A model generated the notes under the pieces. The model was not told the origin of the DNA, did not search any database, and saw nothing but the letters and a program-made list of their open reading frames with translations. The translations under genes were made by a program, and so were the position numbers. This document shows, piece after piece, positions 1 through 13,200 of a stretch of 64,000 nt of DNA (position 1 is the stretch's first letter; each line of letters starts with the position of its first letter). Source of the stretch: Cynocephalus volans. Lineage: Eukaryota > Chordata > Mammalia > Dermoptera > Cynocephalidae. The DNA lies in the NCBI RefSeq assembly GCF_027409185.1, contig NC_084472.1, positions 17,346,524 through 17,410,523 of the forward strand, in the 5' to 3' direction.

Positions 1-1615
1 AATATTTAACATAGCACCTGAGGTAACAGGGAATTGGACTGGGCAGCCAGAGTGACCAATGGATATTATCCTACTGGCTATATGGCATCCAAATACCCTT
101 TCCATTTGGAGGGAAATACCAAAACAGGGCTCTCTCCGTAATAAATCTTTCACGTATCTAATTCTGTATTGGCATCTGCTTCTTTGGAGACCCAAACTAA
201 CACAATTGAGATCTCCAGAAGCAAGCCCTGAGTTGAGAATTCATGAGCAAATGATTTATTAAGGTGGTGCTCTCAGGAGAAACTGGTAAGGGAGAGGGAG
301 AAACTGGTAAGGGAGAGAGAGAAACAGGACAGGGAAGGGGAGCAAGCCAAGCGATGGTATCATTTCAGGCAAAACCCCTGCCTAACCCCACACAGAAGGT
401 GCGCATATGAAGGCAAGAAGTCACCACTACGCTATTTCTCACCTTGAATTATGCTCAATTATGTCATCCTACCAAGCTCACCAAACAGGACTTTACAATG
501 TACACTAGATAATGAAATATATAGCATCTACAATATAATAATACTGCACATATAATCCAATAATATTGTACCTGTGCCTGGGAGATAGTAACTACTCAAT
601 AAATGTTAAATGAATATACAATATCAACAATATAAAATGTTTGAAAATTGCCCTGCCCTATAAAAAGTATAGCATCCTCACTCAATTTTCATGTAAATTC
701 CTTTTTCCACAAAAACGTGTGTCCCAAAATATATACAAAATGACATCCCTCTTCCATTTTTATTCTTCTCAGTTCCACTCCTTCCATTCCCAATGCAGGA
801 AGGAGTCTCATTCCTTTTGTCCAACTTTGTCTCTCAAACAGCAGTTCCCTGCAAAAATAATTATTTCAATCCACTTAAACTACAAGAAAGAGAGGGCAGA
901 GGAGAGATGGCTAGGGCCCAGAACCCAAACCAGTCAAACCTGTAATCCGGCATCCTAATGTGGATGACTGATGAGCACGGAGGAAAAAGTTGCCTTTTGG
1001 CTGGACAATAGTTAGGATAAGAACTAGAAGAAAAGCAAACTAAGCTGCCTCCTTGGTCCTTTTCTCCTAGATCTCACCATTCCCGTGGTAAATCAAACCT
1101 AAGTAAAAGCACACTAAGGAAAAGTAGGGGAATGAAGATGCCTGGAACTGATCTAAACCACCCACCTGAGAATTTCCCAAGGAAGATATTTTCCTAACAG
1201 AAAGGCATTCCCTGGTCCATCTTACCTCACTAGCTAGCATAAGGGAAATAACAGGAGCTTAATAAATAGAAGTGAAAAGGTCACAAGTTATTGGCTGTCT
1301 GCCGTTTGAATGCTAATATTATATACTTTTTAAAAAGTTTATGTTTTGTCACTAATGGTCCTCACCCTCACCCAATTGTCAGAAAATAATTTATGAGACA
1401 TTGAACAGAAGTATCGCTTGGTAAAGATTCAAGACTTGAGGAAAACCTTGATTCAAGCCTTTGGGATTAAAGTGAGGATCAAATCCCAAACTCAGGTTTC
1501 CCTAGCCATGCGACCTAAGGCGGATGAGGCTGTTTTCTAATTAATATGTAACTATGTATGACATAGTTGTAAGGAGTAGAAATAATACAAGAAAAGTGTC
1601 TGGCTCATGAAAACT
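1..1615. other. Intergenic, nothing recognised
   Basis: A/T-rich sequence upstream of THOC1 with no convincing gene. A short purine-rich unit (agaaactggtaagggagagg) is repeated twice in tandem near 280-322. Otherwise I see nothing assignable. Confidence 0.5.
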
Positions 1616-1619
1616 CGGT

Positions 1620-1810
1620 CATTACTTAAGATAGTATAACATAGTGTAAAAAGCACAACATTTGGAATTAAAGCCCTTGGGTAGTCTCACTTTTGCTGAT
1701 TACTTCTATCAAGAACCCTACCTCCCTGAGTTTGCTTCTTTATGTGTAAGATGGACGTAATAGCTGTATTGCCTACCTCAGAATATCATTTAGAGTTTCA
1801 AGTGAGGTAC
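1620..1810 (+). repeat. MIR SINE fragment
   Basis: Degenerate MIR core: a run resembling the MIR splice of 'cctccctgagtttgcttcttta' style 3' half followed by the typical end of the element. Old and interrupted. Confidence 0.5.
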
Positions 1811-2009
1811 CACATGTTAAGAACATTATTAATCATGAAGCATTTATTAAAATGATCTAAATGCTAACTTATTTCACTGTAGTGATTTTTGACGGACATC
1901 TTTTTTAAATGTATTACCTACTTCCTTGTCTTATCGAACATAACCTTATCTCGAGGGCTCATGTCTATGATGTCTTTACTCTTTTTATGCCATCTAGCCT
2001 CAGATTGCT

Positions 2010-2295
2010 GCCTCTTAAAAAAATAGTTGTCAAATTTTATTGTGGTAAAATATACATAAAACTTAGCATTGTAACCATTTTTAACCATCCTATTCAGTGA
2101 CTGAGTACATTCGCATTATTGTACAACCACCCACCACCACCACTATCCATCTCCATAACTTTTTCATCAAATTTTTCACAAAATTGTACCCATTAAACAC
2201 TGACTCCTATTCATTACTCCCGGATGATTGCTGCTTTTTCCTTACCATTTTTCTATATCTGGTATTGCTTCACTCATTTTAGCAGCAAAACAGCT
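2010..2295 (-). repeat. LINE-1 (L1M-type) 3' region, antisense
   Basis: Contains the familiar antisense L1 3' segment: attgtggtaaaatatacata, then gtgcaaccacc-like and ccatctccataactttttca. Short open frames here are repeat-derived. Confidence 0.6.
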
Positions 2296-2449
2296 CATTT
2301 CTCTCTCTCCCCCAAAATATACTGCCAACTATAACTTGGTAGGAATTGTGAAAACCATTTTAAAATGTTAACATTCTCTGACCTCAGATATTAATACAAT
2401 CTGGTTCCAACTTGACTTTTCAGCCCTATCTGTTCAGAACCCTGTATTA

Positions 2450-2870
2450 AAGTCAAAGTAGACAGCTGTTATTCACTGTGCTTTCTCTTTCCACACGTCT
2501 GCTCAGGCCATTCTCCCCATTTGGAAATGTCTTTTTTCCTCACCCCTTCCCACTCCTACCTATGCCTACTGAAATCCTTCAAGTTTCAGCTCATATTCTA
2601 ATTTCTCCATGAAGGCTGCTTGATGACCTCAGATTGTAGTGATCCCTCTCTCTCCTTTGATCTCTAACAACAGCTATTATCTAAACTAATCATAACATAA
2701 ATTTTATACTGTATGTTCCTTTTATATTAACCAAACTAAGAGCGCCTAAAGACAGGAACTAAGCTATATTATTCTGTTTAATCATTTGTTCATACATTTG
2801 TTATTCCTTCAACCAATACTGTCCACTGTTTACAAAGTGCTCAACAAATGTTTACTGAACAAACAAATAA
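2450..2870 (+). repeat. L2-like LINE fragment
   Basis: Pattern of L2 3' ends: clustered 'caggccattctccccatttg', 'ctccatgaaggctgcttgat', 'acaggaactaagc' and a final 'ctcaacaaatgtttactgaa'. Confidence 0.55.
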
Positions 2871-3399
2871 TTCTAAGTCAATGGTCTTTGATAGTGGAGT
2901 CAATAAACTCCAGCTTTTTACTGCTTGGATTTTTGTTAAAAATAATTGTACTTATCTCGAGGTTTTCACTGTGTTCCAGATGGTTAATAATCATCTGTAA
3001 TATAATGATAATCCTATTACATCAGTTACCATCAGATTAACAACGTATACTTCTGAATTAAATCATTTTTATTTTGCCAATTTGAAAATTTAATTCCTAC
3101 AGTCAAACCTGAATGATTCTGTTGATTCTGAAAAAGACAGCAACGCTCCAAGAAGTCATCATCGTTCACAATTCCCACTTAGGGGTGAGACTCTACAAAG
3201 TTATCTTTTCCTTAGCTTCCTGCATTCTTAATGGATGTCAATGAAGGGAACAAGTTACAACGCGCCTAGTTTTCTTCATTCAGGTACACGTGTAAGGGAA
3301 TAACAGCTGGTAGGAAATTCCCCGGCTTTGGGTCAATACTTCCTTCTTGCTTCACAGCCTAACTAAGCGAGAGTTGCTGCCCTTCGGCTTCTCATTGGC
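2871..3399. other. Distal 5' flank of THOC1, nothing recognised
   Basis: No repeat or gene recognised; composition becomes less A/T-rich toward the CpG island. Confidence 0.4.
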
Positions 3400-4178
3400 C
3401 AAGCCTCTCCTGGCAAAGGCGGCAAGGTAGGAAACTGCCGAGGAGACGTGGTTTTGCAGGGGATGCCTCTACCCTGGACGCAGCGCTCCCCTTTTTCCAA
3501 TCGGTACCGAGTACAGGATTTCTCCTAGGCCTTTCTCTTTCAGCAGAGACCTGCACGTGCCAGCAACTTTAACTGATTTCAGGGTAAAGATTTTAATAAC
3601 ATATACTACTTATACTGTATTGCTTTACAGCCCGCGCTTCTGGTTATTATTTCATTCGAGCTCTGCAACCGCCCTGCATTTCTACTTCAAAGGAACAGTG
3701 CTCATGAGCTACAGGGCCCGCCAGCCGCAGGGCCGATACTCAAATCCAGAGCCCGTCACCACTCCGAATCTCAAGCTTCGGTGGTCCACGGCCACCGCCA
3801 ACACTTTCCCAGCCTGGAGCTTCCCAGATAACCCACCTGCCTTGGATTCCTGGGCAGCGGTTACCATCCTGCGCGGCCCATCTGAGCCGCAACCATTCGC
3901 CATTCACCCGCCTTCCCCAAACCAGGAAAAGCACCAGGACGCAAGAGCGCGTTTGGCCATTTCCCCTTCCAGGAGCGCAGAGCTTAGGGCAAGGTCGCCC
4001 AAGTCCCCTCACTGCATGCGTTACCCAAGACCCCGGCTAGGCATTGTGTGGCTGACTCAGGCTTCCAACGCCCCCCGAACCCAGCCACCACGGAATCTCC
4101 AGAGGTCGGCTCACCAGCCCCTGCCCTCACGGGCCGCTCTAGCCGCACTCGGAGCCTGCAGTCTCGTTGCTCCCAGCT

Positions 4179-4186
4179 TGACGTCA
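4179..4186. promoter_or_regulatory. Perfect CRE palindrome TGACGTCA
   Basis: Full 8-bp CREB/ATF consensus, 46 bp before the THOC1 ATG inside the CpG island. Placement close to the start site is typical of functional CREs in CpG-island promoters. Binding is not shown by sequence alone. Confidence 0.65.
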
Positions 4187-4231
4187 TCGGCGGGCGCCGC
4201 AGCGCGGTGGCGGGCACGCGCAGCCGAGAAG

Positions 4232-4285
4232 ATGTCTCCGACGCCGCCGCTTTTCAGTTTGCCCGAAGCGCGTACGCGGTTTACG
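4232..4285 (+). CDS. THOC1: THOC1 coding exon 1 (residues 1-18)
   Basis: Encodes [18 protein letters not shown] and ends in phase 0 at the donor GTGAGC (4286). The frame stays open far upstream, but the family start is this Met, in an A/G-rich start context (gaagATGt) at the 3' side of the CpG island. Confidence 0.95.
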
Positions 4286-7200
4286 GTGAGCTAAAGGCGG
4301 GAGGGTGCGGGCCTGATGCGGCGCTATTCTTTGCCCTCCTCTCCCTGAAATTACTTGAATTTTGCCCCGCGGTAAAGTGAGACAGAGGTGTGTACGGCGC
4401 GGCGTCCGCCGCCGGCCCCGTCGGGTGCCGGGAAGTAGGGAAAGGCGCACCACCTGTCTCCTCCGTGCATCCTCTGCTCTTCGCCTCCGCCCACCCGCCG
4501 GCGGGTTGCCGGACCCCACGTTCTGGGCGCCTTTGCGCCCGGCGTGGAGAGCTCATCTGCAGACTACCTTCGGTCGGGTCTAGATTCTCAGCTCGCTTAG
4601 AGGGGCAGGCGCTTCCAGAACTGGAAGCGGAGCTGCTGGAGGGGGAGGGCAGGAGTGGTTTTAGCCCAGAGACCCTGGCTCCCGCCCTGCCTCCTAAGTT
4701 GTCAGGTACTTGTCCCAGCTGCCTGTTCACCACCCTTTAACCCTCCGTATCTCACCCCTAAGAGATCGATAAAGAGATCCTAAGCGGCAAAAGGCAAACA
4801 GATTACCTGGGAAGGATTACCAGATGCCATTTTATTCTTGCCCAAGGCGGAAAGGATGTTGAGCATTTGGGAAACGCTTTACACAGCGCTTTCACGGTAG
4901 CTCATTTAACTATTAGAATAACACTGAGAAGTAGGCTAAGTCTTATTATCCCTGGTACGTGAGATAGAAACCAGAAAGAGTTAAGTGACTTTTCACTGGG
5001 TTTCCTGACTTTAAACTAACTTTTCAGACCTACTATTCTTTTTGTGTTGCTCATCACAGCAGCATATGTACGAAGAATGGTGCTCCAAGTTATTTGACTG
5101 TGTTCATCTCTAGCATTTCCACCATATTGCAAGGCATGATTTAGCTACTCAGATGTTTAACTGTGTTTAGGTAGTTATAGTGATGCCAGAATAAACATTC
5201 TGAAAGAAAATTGACTGTTGTTAGTCAGTAGTTTTCTTGTGTGCAGAATTTTTTTTTCATACAGTGTGAGGTTTGTTTGTTAACAGATTGTATTTTGTTT
5301 ATGCCACCAGAATCATTTTCTTTGTGTGCATTTTTGCTGCAATCCCTGGTGCTTTGAAATTCTGCTAAGAGTGACTGTTAAGACTATTCAAGATCATATT
5401 AGACCTGAAAGGGACCATTTAATTGAAGATCATCTAGTCCAGTGCTTCTCAAGCTTCAGTGTGCGTGGGATTACCTGGAGATCTTGTTAAATGCAGATTC
5501 TGGTTCAATAAGTGTGGAATGGGGTCTGAGATTCTGCATTTCTAACAAGTTCCCAGGTGATGCCACTGCTGTTGCTGGTAGTATCTACAACAACCCTCAA
5601 AGAATAACCCAAAATTATGCGGCCTATTAGTGGCAGAGCCAGGAATGAACATTCCCAGTGTATATCTAACTCCTGTGAGGTAATAAGATGTATGTGAATT
5701 TTTACCGAATGAATGACTTTGCAGTATTTCTGTCCTTAAATTATGACTACTTTAAGATAATCAGCAGGTATTTATTCAGTGTGTCAGGGACTGCACTGAT
5801 CAAGGTACTAGAGGAGGTAGGACTTGAGATGGGTCTGGAAGAATGGATAAAATTTGGATGAGCAGGTGGAAAAAACAACGGGAATGTGTAAATACACTAG
5901 AATGAGCTTGGTAGAAAATGATGAAAAATGGCTAGACTTTAGCAGAGGGTATTTATTAGGGAGCAGTGGGAAATAAGGTTGGATAGATTGAGTGGGATAA
6001 CATCAAAGACCTATGAAACTTCAAAACCAAAACATGTAAATAAGGAGCGACTTGGAGTTGGGTTTTTTTTTTTTTTTTTTTTTTAAAGGAGAACACTCTC
6101 ATGAATGTGATATTTAAAGAAATAGTAGGAGGGAAAACTTAGAAAAAGTCTGGCTAGGAAGCACTTGCCAGATTTAAAGTGTTGAGGATCTGTATCATTA
6201 AATGGCATTTGGAATAAGGATTTCTAAGAGTGACTGATAGGTAATTTTTCACAGGTACAAACATTTTTTAGATAGAGAGACATACTATTGATGAATTATG
6301 TGTTTTTCAGTAAGTAAGAAAGTCTTTCCAATTATTTGCCATTTTTATTTCTCTAGAAGTCTACCAGAGAGGCCTTGAATAACAAAAATATCAAGCCATT
6401 GTTGAGTACCTTCAGCCAGTTGCCCGGCAGGTAAGGTGTTGATGTACATGTAAAACACTTTCCTGAATCTTTATACTTACCCTGAGCTGTTTAAAAAATG
6501 AAGGTGTCTTTCGTTTTTAATAGTGAAAATGAAAAAAAGTGCACCCTTGACCAAGCTTTCAGAGGTGTTCTAGAAGAAGAAATTGTAAGTATGTTTTTCC
6601 CTTATTCCATTGTTAAAATTTTGCTGACAAATTAATAAACCATGATATTTACAAACTGCTTTTATTCTTAGAATGGATATTTAAGCATGATTATTTTTAA
6701 GTGAGCTCCCTGCCTTATGAAAGCTGGCTTGATGATAGATGATGTAGGAGTTATGTCGTAATTAAGGATTTTGATAGCACAGGTGCAAGTTAAGGGCTTA
6801 GTAAATGAAGAGAGTCCTCTTCAAGTGAGATAAAAGTTGAGATGAGGTCATAATGAGCAAGAATGAGAGGTTGAAGGTAGGCTCTCTCACTTTACTGTAT
6901 AAACCGTGACATGTCCTGTAGTGGCATGGAAGTTCTAGTCCAAGAATGTTCAGCTTAGGAGCTGGGTCCGCAAACCATCATTTTCCTGTGACATCCTCCT
7001 CATCAGTAAGCACACGTAAATAACTAAGGCCTCTCCAACCTCAGTAGAAAAATTTAATCTAACTGTGAAAAATCTGAATTTATTTACTATTAGTGCGGCA
7101 GCTGAATGAAAGGAAAAGCTTCAATCATTTATTCTTGGACAAGCAAAAGTTGAGTCTCCAAAAGCTAGATTCTCTTCCAATGGCCATAATACAGTATCCC

Positions 7201-10200
7201 TTTTTCTCAGACAATTCTGGATCAAAACTGCTTCTTTCCTTTTCTTCAGACTTAATCATATTTCCATTATGAGGCATTGGGCAGGTTACTTTGCTTTTCT
7301 GAGCTTCACTTTGATTTGTAAGAGCGGAAATACTGTTCTTTCAGTGTTGTACAAAACAACACATACTGAACACTCAAATGCTGGTTATTATGATTTTATA
7401 GAACCTAAGCACTACCTCCCTTCCGTCATAACATATTGATGCACCCGTATATTAATTCCCCTGGCCCTGACTGCCCTGTGCCATTGATTGAGTTATGGTC
7501 TCAGCACTTCTGTGCTTGGTTGCTCATAGCCTTAATCATGCTAATGTAGCCATTTTCCTGAGACCACTGGATTTTGAGTAAGTTACCTGCTTATTACTTA
7601 CTTGACATAGGAGGGTACATCAAAAAGTTCACGGAAAAATAGAATTAAAAGGTAATATGAATCTTTCCATGAACTTTTTGAAGTACCCTCATACTTCTAC
7701 AGTTATTGATTCTATATATTACTGTTCATCTTTTGTATTTTCATCTTAGAAAATAATTTGATCTATAAGAAATATTTTTATTCCTTGTTTTGATAATCAA
7801 TTTAATGTCAGAGGACATGTTTTTATTGTTATCAAATTAGTCTGAACTCTTGCTCTAAATTAAATTGTTTTCTCCTCTGTTGGTAGATAAATCATTCATC
7901 ATGTGAAAACGTTTTAGCTATTATTTCTCTTGCTATTGGGGGAGTAACTGAAGGTAAGTAAAGTTTTGTTCTCATTTTTAAAGTAATCTTGGACATGACA
8001 TGCTTTGTTTAAAACTTCCTTCTTCCCATACCTCTCCACCTATCTAACTGTGTTCATTCTTCAAGTTCTGCCTGACTCCCACCTTTGCCAAAAAGTTGTC
8101 CCAATCAAATTAATTCACACTTATTTCTCATCTCTATTATACAACACACATTTTGGCGCTTTCTTCGTCCAGTTGTTTCGTTCATTCAGTAAATATTTAT
8201 TGAGCATCTACTATATGCCTGGTACTGAGCTAGGACTTGGAGATTGAATGGTGACTAAAGCATGTTCCCCACTTGTAAGGAGCTAGTGGCTAATGGAGAA
8301 CACAGGTATGTGAATGTCTTACTATGGTGTAAGTACTGTGGTTGAAGTGGGAACGAACTGTGGTTGAAGGGAATAAAGTGCAAGTGACTCTGAACTTTAG
8401 AGCCTAAAGGAATCAGGAAAGGTTTTAGAAAGGAAGCTGTAACATGAGAGCTGGGACATGAGGGATGATGAGTTTGTCAGACAGAAACAAAGAAGGGTAG
8501 AGCTGCACAAGGCCAAGTTCAGCATGGGTTGAGAACTGTGTGGAACAGGAGAATGAAAAGATAATGAGAATGGGGAGAAAAGAAACAAGGTAGGTTAGGG
8601 TCATTTGTGAAGAGCTGTGTATGCTCTGCTAAAGAGCAGCAGTAGAAGAATAATTGGATTGGGAGAGACTGCTGGCAGGAAATTAAGGCAGGAGACTGTT
8701 AAAATGGTGCAGTGGCAGTATGCAATAGTTTGAAGAGACTTTAAGTCAGCAAGGCACATAGTAAGTACACAGTGCCTAACTGTGTAGGAGCTCATTAAAT
8801 ATTTGCAGAAAAAAGAAATGAAAAAATAATTCACCATTCTTCTTTTACCAATTTGGTTAAAATATTCATTTGATTAATACAGATAATATATGTGGAAACT
8901 GCCTTTTAATCTATAAAGCATTTTATATATAGTGTATTATTTTGATACTTGTTCCCACAAAAACTGGAACACACAAAGTAAAAGTGGTTTCCCAGTATAG
9001 CAGCAAGCAATTTTGTGAACTTAAGTTTATAAATTCTGACTTCACATATTAAACTTGTATAAGAGCTGCTTAATCATTCATTCATTCATTAAGCATACTT
9101 AAATGAGTTCCATAGTGCAGTTCCCTGCCTAGTTTCTGTCAAAAAGTTTGCAGTGTGTCCTTAGTTCATCAATTAACTCGATATGTTACTCTTGTAAGGC
9201 TGTTGATGTTTTAACATATGAAGTTTTACAAAGTTGTAAACTTGGCATTGGAAGAATCTTAGAGTATGGAATTTAAATCCAGCAGACTTTGAACGTGGGG
9301 TTCTTTTCTCCTTGGTAGAGCAGTGGGGAGGAAGATCAGAGGATAGTCTCTGGTGTTCAGGAAAGATAGAGACTCTGGACACCTTCGAAGTCTATACTTA
9401 GAACTTTTGCTTTAATTGAGAAAGATGAGGACTTAGTACTTAACTTGTATTAAAGGCTTAAATGCATTATTTTAGTTTGAGAGGAAAAGTTTTTTATTGA
9501 GAGAGATTATGATTTTATATGTGACATGATATCAAATTGTCCATAAATATGTTTTGTTAAATTCAAATAGGCAGACATTTATCAAGCTTCTGTGTAGTGT
9601 CACTTTACTAGTTAAAACATATAGCAATGCCTACCTGTAAAAAGCTGATATTCTAAAAGGGTACCTCAAAAAGTTCGTGGAAAGATTCGTATTATCTTTT
9701 AATTATATTTTTCCATGAACTTTTTGAAGTGCACTCTTATATTACAAAGGTTATTATTTAGGACATGCTAAGTGATACGGTAGCTTTATGAACGGTGAGG
9801 TGGCCTGCTCAAAGATATCAGGGAGTTTTTAAAATAAGTTGACATTTACTCTATGTTTCGAAAGATGGAGTCAGAATTTGCCATGTGATAAAGAGGAGGA
9901 AGACTATTTAGGCAGAAAAAAACATTGTAAACAAAACCACGGAAATAATGAACATAGCGTGGTGTTTGGAAATGGTGGAGGGGTATCTGTGGCCAAGGTT
10001 AAGATAAGCAGAGAGATCGGTGTGGAAGCTGGGACACATGTTGTGAAAGTTCTGGGGGAGCATGCTATAAGCTAGTGGTTCCCATATCTGCCAGCTCATC
10101 AGACACCAGTGAGTCTCTATTTTTAAATGAGATTCCCAGGCCTTCGCTTACTTCTTCTGACTCAGAATCTTTGGCAATGGAATCTAGCTAATTTTCTTAA

Positions 10201-13200
10201 GTTCTATAATTATTAAATGTGAGTTAACTTATGCCAGACTGTCTTGCAACTGAGGGCAGGGGTTATGTGTCTCAAATCTCTTGGATGTACAGGACATATA
10301 GTATCACAGAATCTAAGTGTTGTTGGGGACTTTAGAGGTCCAGTCTCATCTCTGGCCTAGCCTGCCTCTCTAACGTGTGGTCATCCAGCCTCTGCTGGAT
10401 CATGCTCCCTGATGGAACTCACGAGTCCTGTTGACAGTGCTAACTATCAGAAGGTTTCCCTTGTGTTGAGTTGAAATCTGCTGTCTTACGCCACCCACTC
10501 ATTCTAGGCAGTATCCCTCACATCGCATTCCAGATGTGATCTTACCAACAGAGAGTAGAGCTGGAAATATTACTTCCCTTTTCGGACATAGTATATTAAT
10601 GCAATGTTTTGGCTTTACAGTGCCCCTTGATTCCCCACCTCCCCATACTATACCTAAGTGGCTACTTTTCTTAAACAGGAGTATTAGTAAATACCCATTA
10701 CCTTAAAATAGAAGGAAAAATGAGTGGGGACATAAAAGTATTTTTAGCTAGTGTAAATGGTCTTAAGAAAAAATTTTAATTTATTGCTGTTCGTTAATAA
10801 CACTGATTTGGAAATAAACAGTAACTTTCTACTTTACTATTCTTTCCCCTGAAACAACACTGTTATTTTAAATGTTATGTCATAGTTGAAATCAGTATCA
10901 AACTTTTTTGTTATCTTTTTTGAAAATAATCTTTTTGAATTACAGACAGGTTTGCAACATTACAAAACATTAAGAAAGGAGAAAAAGGGAAAATACTAAT
11001 TACAATCCCTCTACTTTTAAAAACTACCATTCATTTTGGTATATGGTTTTAGTTTCTCTAGTATTTTTTTTATCTTATTATTGTAACCATGATAAACATA
11101 CAGTTGTGAATCCTGCCGTTTTCACTTAACATCATATCATAAGCATTTGCCAAGTTGTTATAGTCGTCATAACCATCGTTTTTAATTGGCTGCATTATAT
11201 TCTTTTGAATAGCTTAGTGGTGAAGAAAACAGACTGTGGAGCCAGACTGCCTGGGTTCGTATCCCAGCTCTACCACTTACTGGCTCTGTGATCTTGGGCG
11301 AGTTATTTAACCTCTCTGTGTCTCAGTTTTCCCATTTTTATAAAATGAAGGTAATGATAAGATCTACCTCATAGGGTTATGAGGATTAAATGTGTTAGTA
11401 TATGTAAAGCACTTAGTGTGCCTGACATATAGTAAATGCTCTAGATGTTATCAAGAATTATTATGTCATCATCATTATTATTAAGTGCACATGTCAGAAG
11501 TTACGTATGTCCTGTTTGGGGACTTTTAAGCTGATTCCATTTCTTGTCCTTTTAAGGCCTTGTTATGAGTGACAAAGTATACCTTTTAAGATAGTCTTCA
11601 GAATTGTTTTTCATAGGCTATTTTATTCTATAATTTTTAAAACTTTTAAATTGGCTTGTGCTCCTCTTGAAGGTATTTGTACTGCCTCTACACCCTTTGT
11701 ATTGTTGGGAGATGTTTTGGATTGTCTTCCTCTGGATCAATGTGACACAATATTCACTTTTGTGGAAAAAAATGTTGCTACTTGGAAATCAGTAAGTGCC
11801 TTAATTTCTTTTCCCGTTAACATTATCTTTCCATAGATCCATAGTTCTGAGGGTAGATTTTTTTTGCTTATATTTATAATTTGCTGATTGCCAAAAAGTC
11901 AAATTGTTCCTGTGAAAGAATTATATACTGTGCTATCTTGAAAGAGCCAAATAAGAATCATGTGTGGAGAAAAACTTGAAGTGCAAAATTTGATTGAGTA
12001 GTAAAAATTAACTTGAAATGCACAGTTTCACATGTTTAAAACAGTATATATCTGAAAACATTTTTATTTTATTGAAAATGTTATTTGCTTTAAAAAAGTG
12101 AAAGTGGCCTAATAGATTCTCAGTGCATATTAGTGTTATTTAATATTTACACCCTGTGACTGATTATTGAAGGGTGTGCAAAGCTTGGGAAGAATAGTAA
12201 TAATTTTATTATTACTATTAAATACTATTAAATAATTCTGCCTTAATTTCAGAATACGTTCTATTCTGCTGGGAAAAATTATTTACTACGTATGTGCAAT
12301 GGTAAGTAATTCAGTGATAATTGATTGTTTTTAAAAATGTGAATGTGGCCAGAACAACAGGTGGTTGAATTAAATACTGGTAGTAACATTTTATAGATAG
12401 ATTAGTACCTTTATTTTTTTTTTTTTTAATTTATTTATTTTTTTTTGTCGTTTTTTCCTGACCGGCACTCAGCCAGTGAGTGCACCGGCCATTCCTATAT
12501 AGGATCCGAACCCGCGGCGGGAGCGTCGTCGCGCTCCCAGCACCGCACTCTACCGAGTGCGCCACGGGCTTGGCCCAGTACCTTTATTTTTAAGTAACAG
12601 TCTGATTTTTTTAAAACTGATCATTCACTTTAAATTAAACTGCTCCTGTTCTGGCTGTAACCTTAACGAAAGTCAGAAAAATTTAATAAAGTTTTTCTTG
12701 TCCATGCTGAACTTGATTTATTTGTTATTTATAGTACTTTTATGTGGCAATGGTTTCTGTCCCCATTTTGAGCACTACTGCTTTAGGAAAATACTCTTGG
12801 CAGACTTGGTAAGAAACTTAGGTATGGTTGCGATAAACATAGAATGATTTTTTCTGTGTAATGTTCATTTCCATATTTTGTTAGATCTCCTAAGAAGATT
12901 ATCTAAATCCCAGAATACAGTCTTCTGTGGACGAATTCAACTCTTTTTGGCCAGGCTTTTCCCTCTATCTGAGAAATCAGGTATGCTTTTATATATTACA
13001 TTCTTTGCACGAAAATCTTTTCTAGGTTTTAATGGATTAAAATCTGTCATAATGATAAATGAGAAAAATGGTTATAAAAAGTTGAAATATATCATAGGGA
13101 ATTGTTACTTTATTTCCCTTTACTTGTAAATAGTTACACCAGTCCTATTGTATAATACAGGTAATCCTGAAACAAAGTCATTGATTTTTTAAGTTCACAG

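Larger units (their letters stand above)
3400..4750 (+). promoter_or_regulatory. THOC1: CpG-island promoter of THOC1
   Basis: GC content and CpG density rise sharply against the AT-rich surroundings, most strongly from about 4040 to 4620, and exon 1 lies inside. No TATA box is evident just before the start codon, as usual for housekeeping CpG promoters. Visible motifs include an inverted CCAAT (ATTGG) near 3394, TGACTCA (AP-1 type) at 4053-4059 and a perfect CRE at 4179-4186. The transcription start is probably about 4190-4225, an inference from the short distance to the ATG. Confidence 0.8.
4751..6356. other. THOC1: THOC1 intron 1, 3' part
   Basis: Holds an antisense MIR (about 4868-5010), a hAT-Charlie piece (5440-5590), an L2-like stretch around 5770-5950 and a 22-T run at 6063-6084. 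The rest is unassigned. Confidence 0.5.

Noticed and set aside
3557-4294. A 245-codon open frame running into THOC1 exon 1 in the same frame
   Set aside because: The upstream part is open because of GC-rich composition. The known family start is the Met at 4232, and the first ATG of the long frame would give an N-terminal extension unlike any THOC1.
3709-4733. Several minus- and plus-strand open frames across the CpG island
   Set aside because: GC-rich DNA has few stop codons; none resembles a protein family and all overlap the promoter and exon 1.
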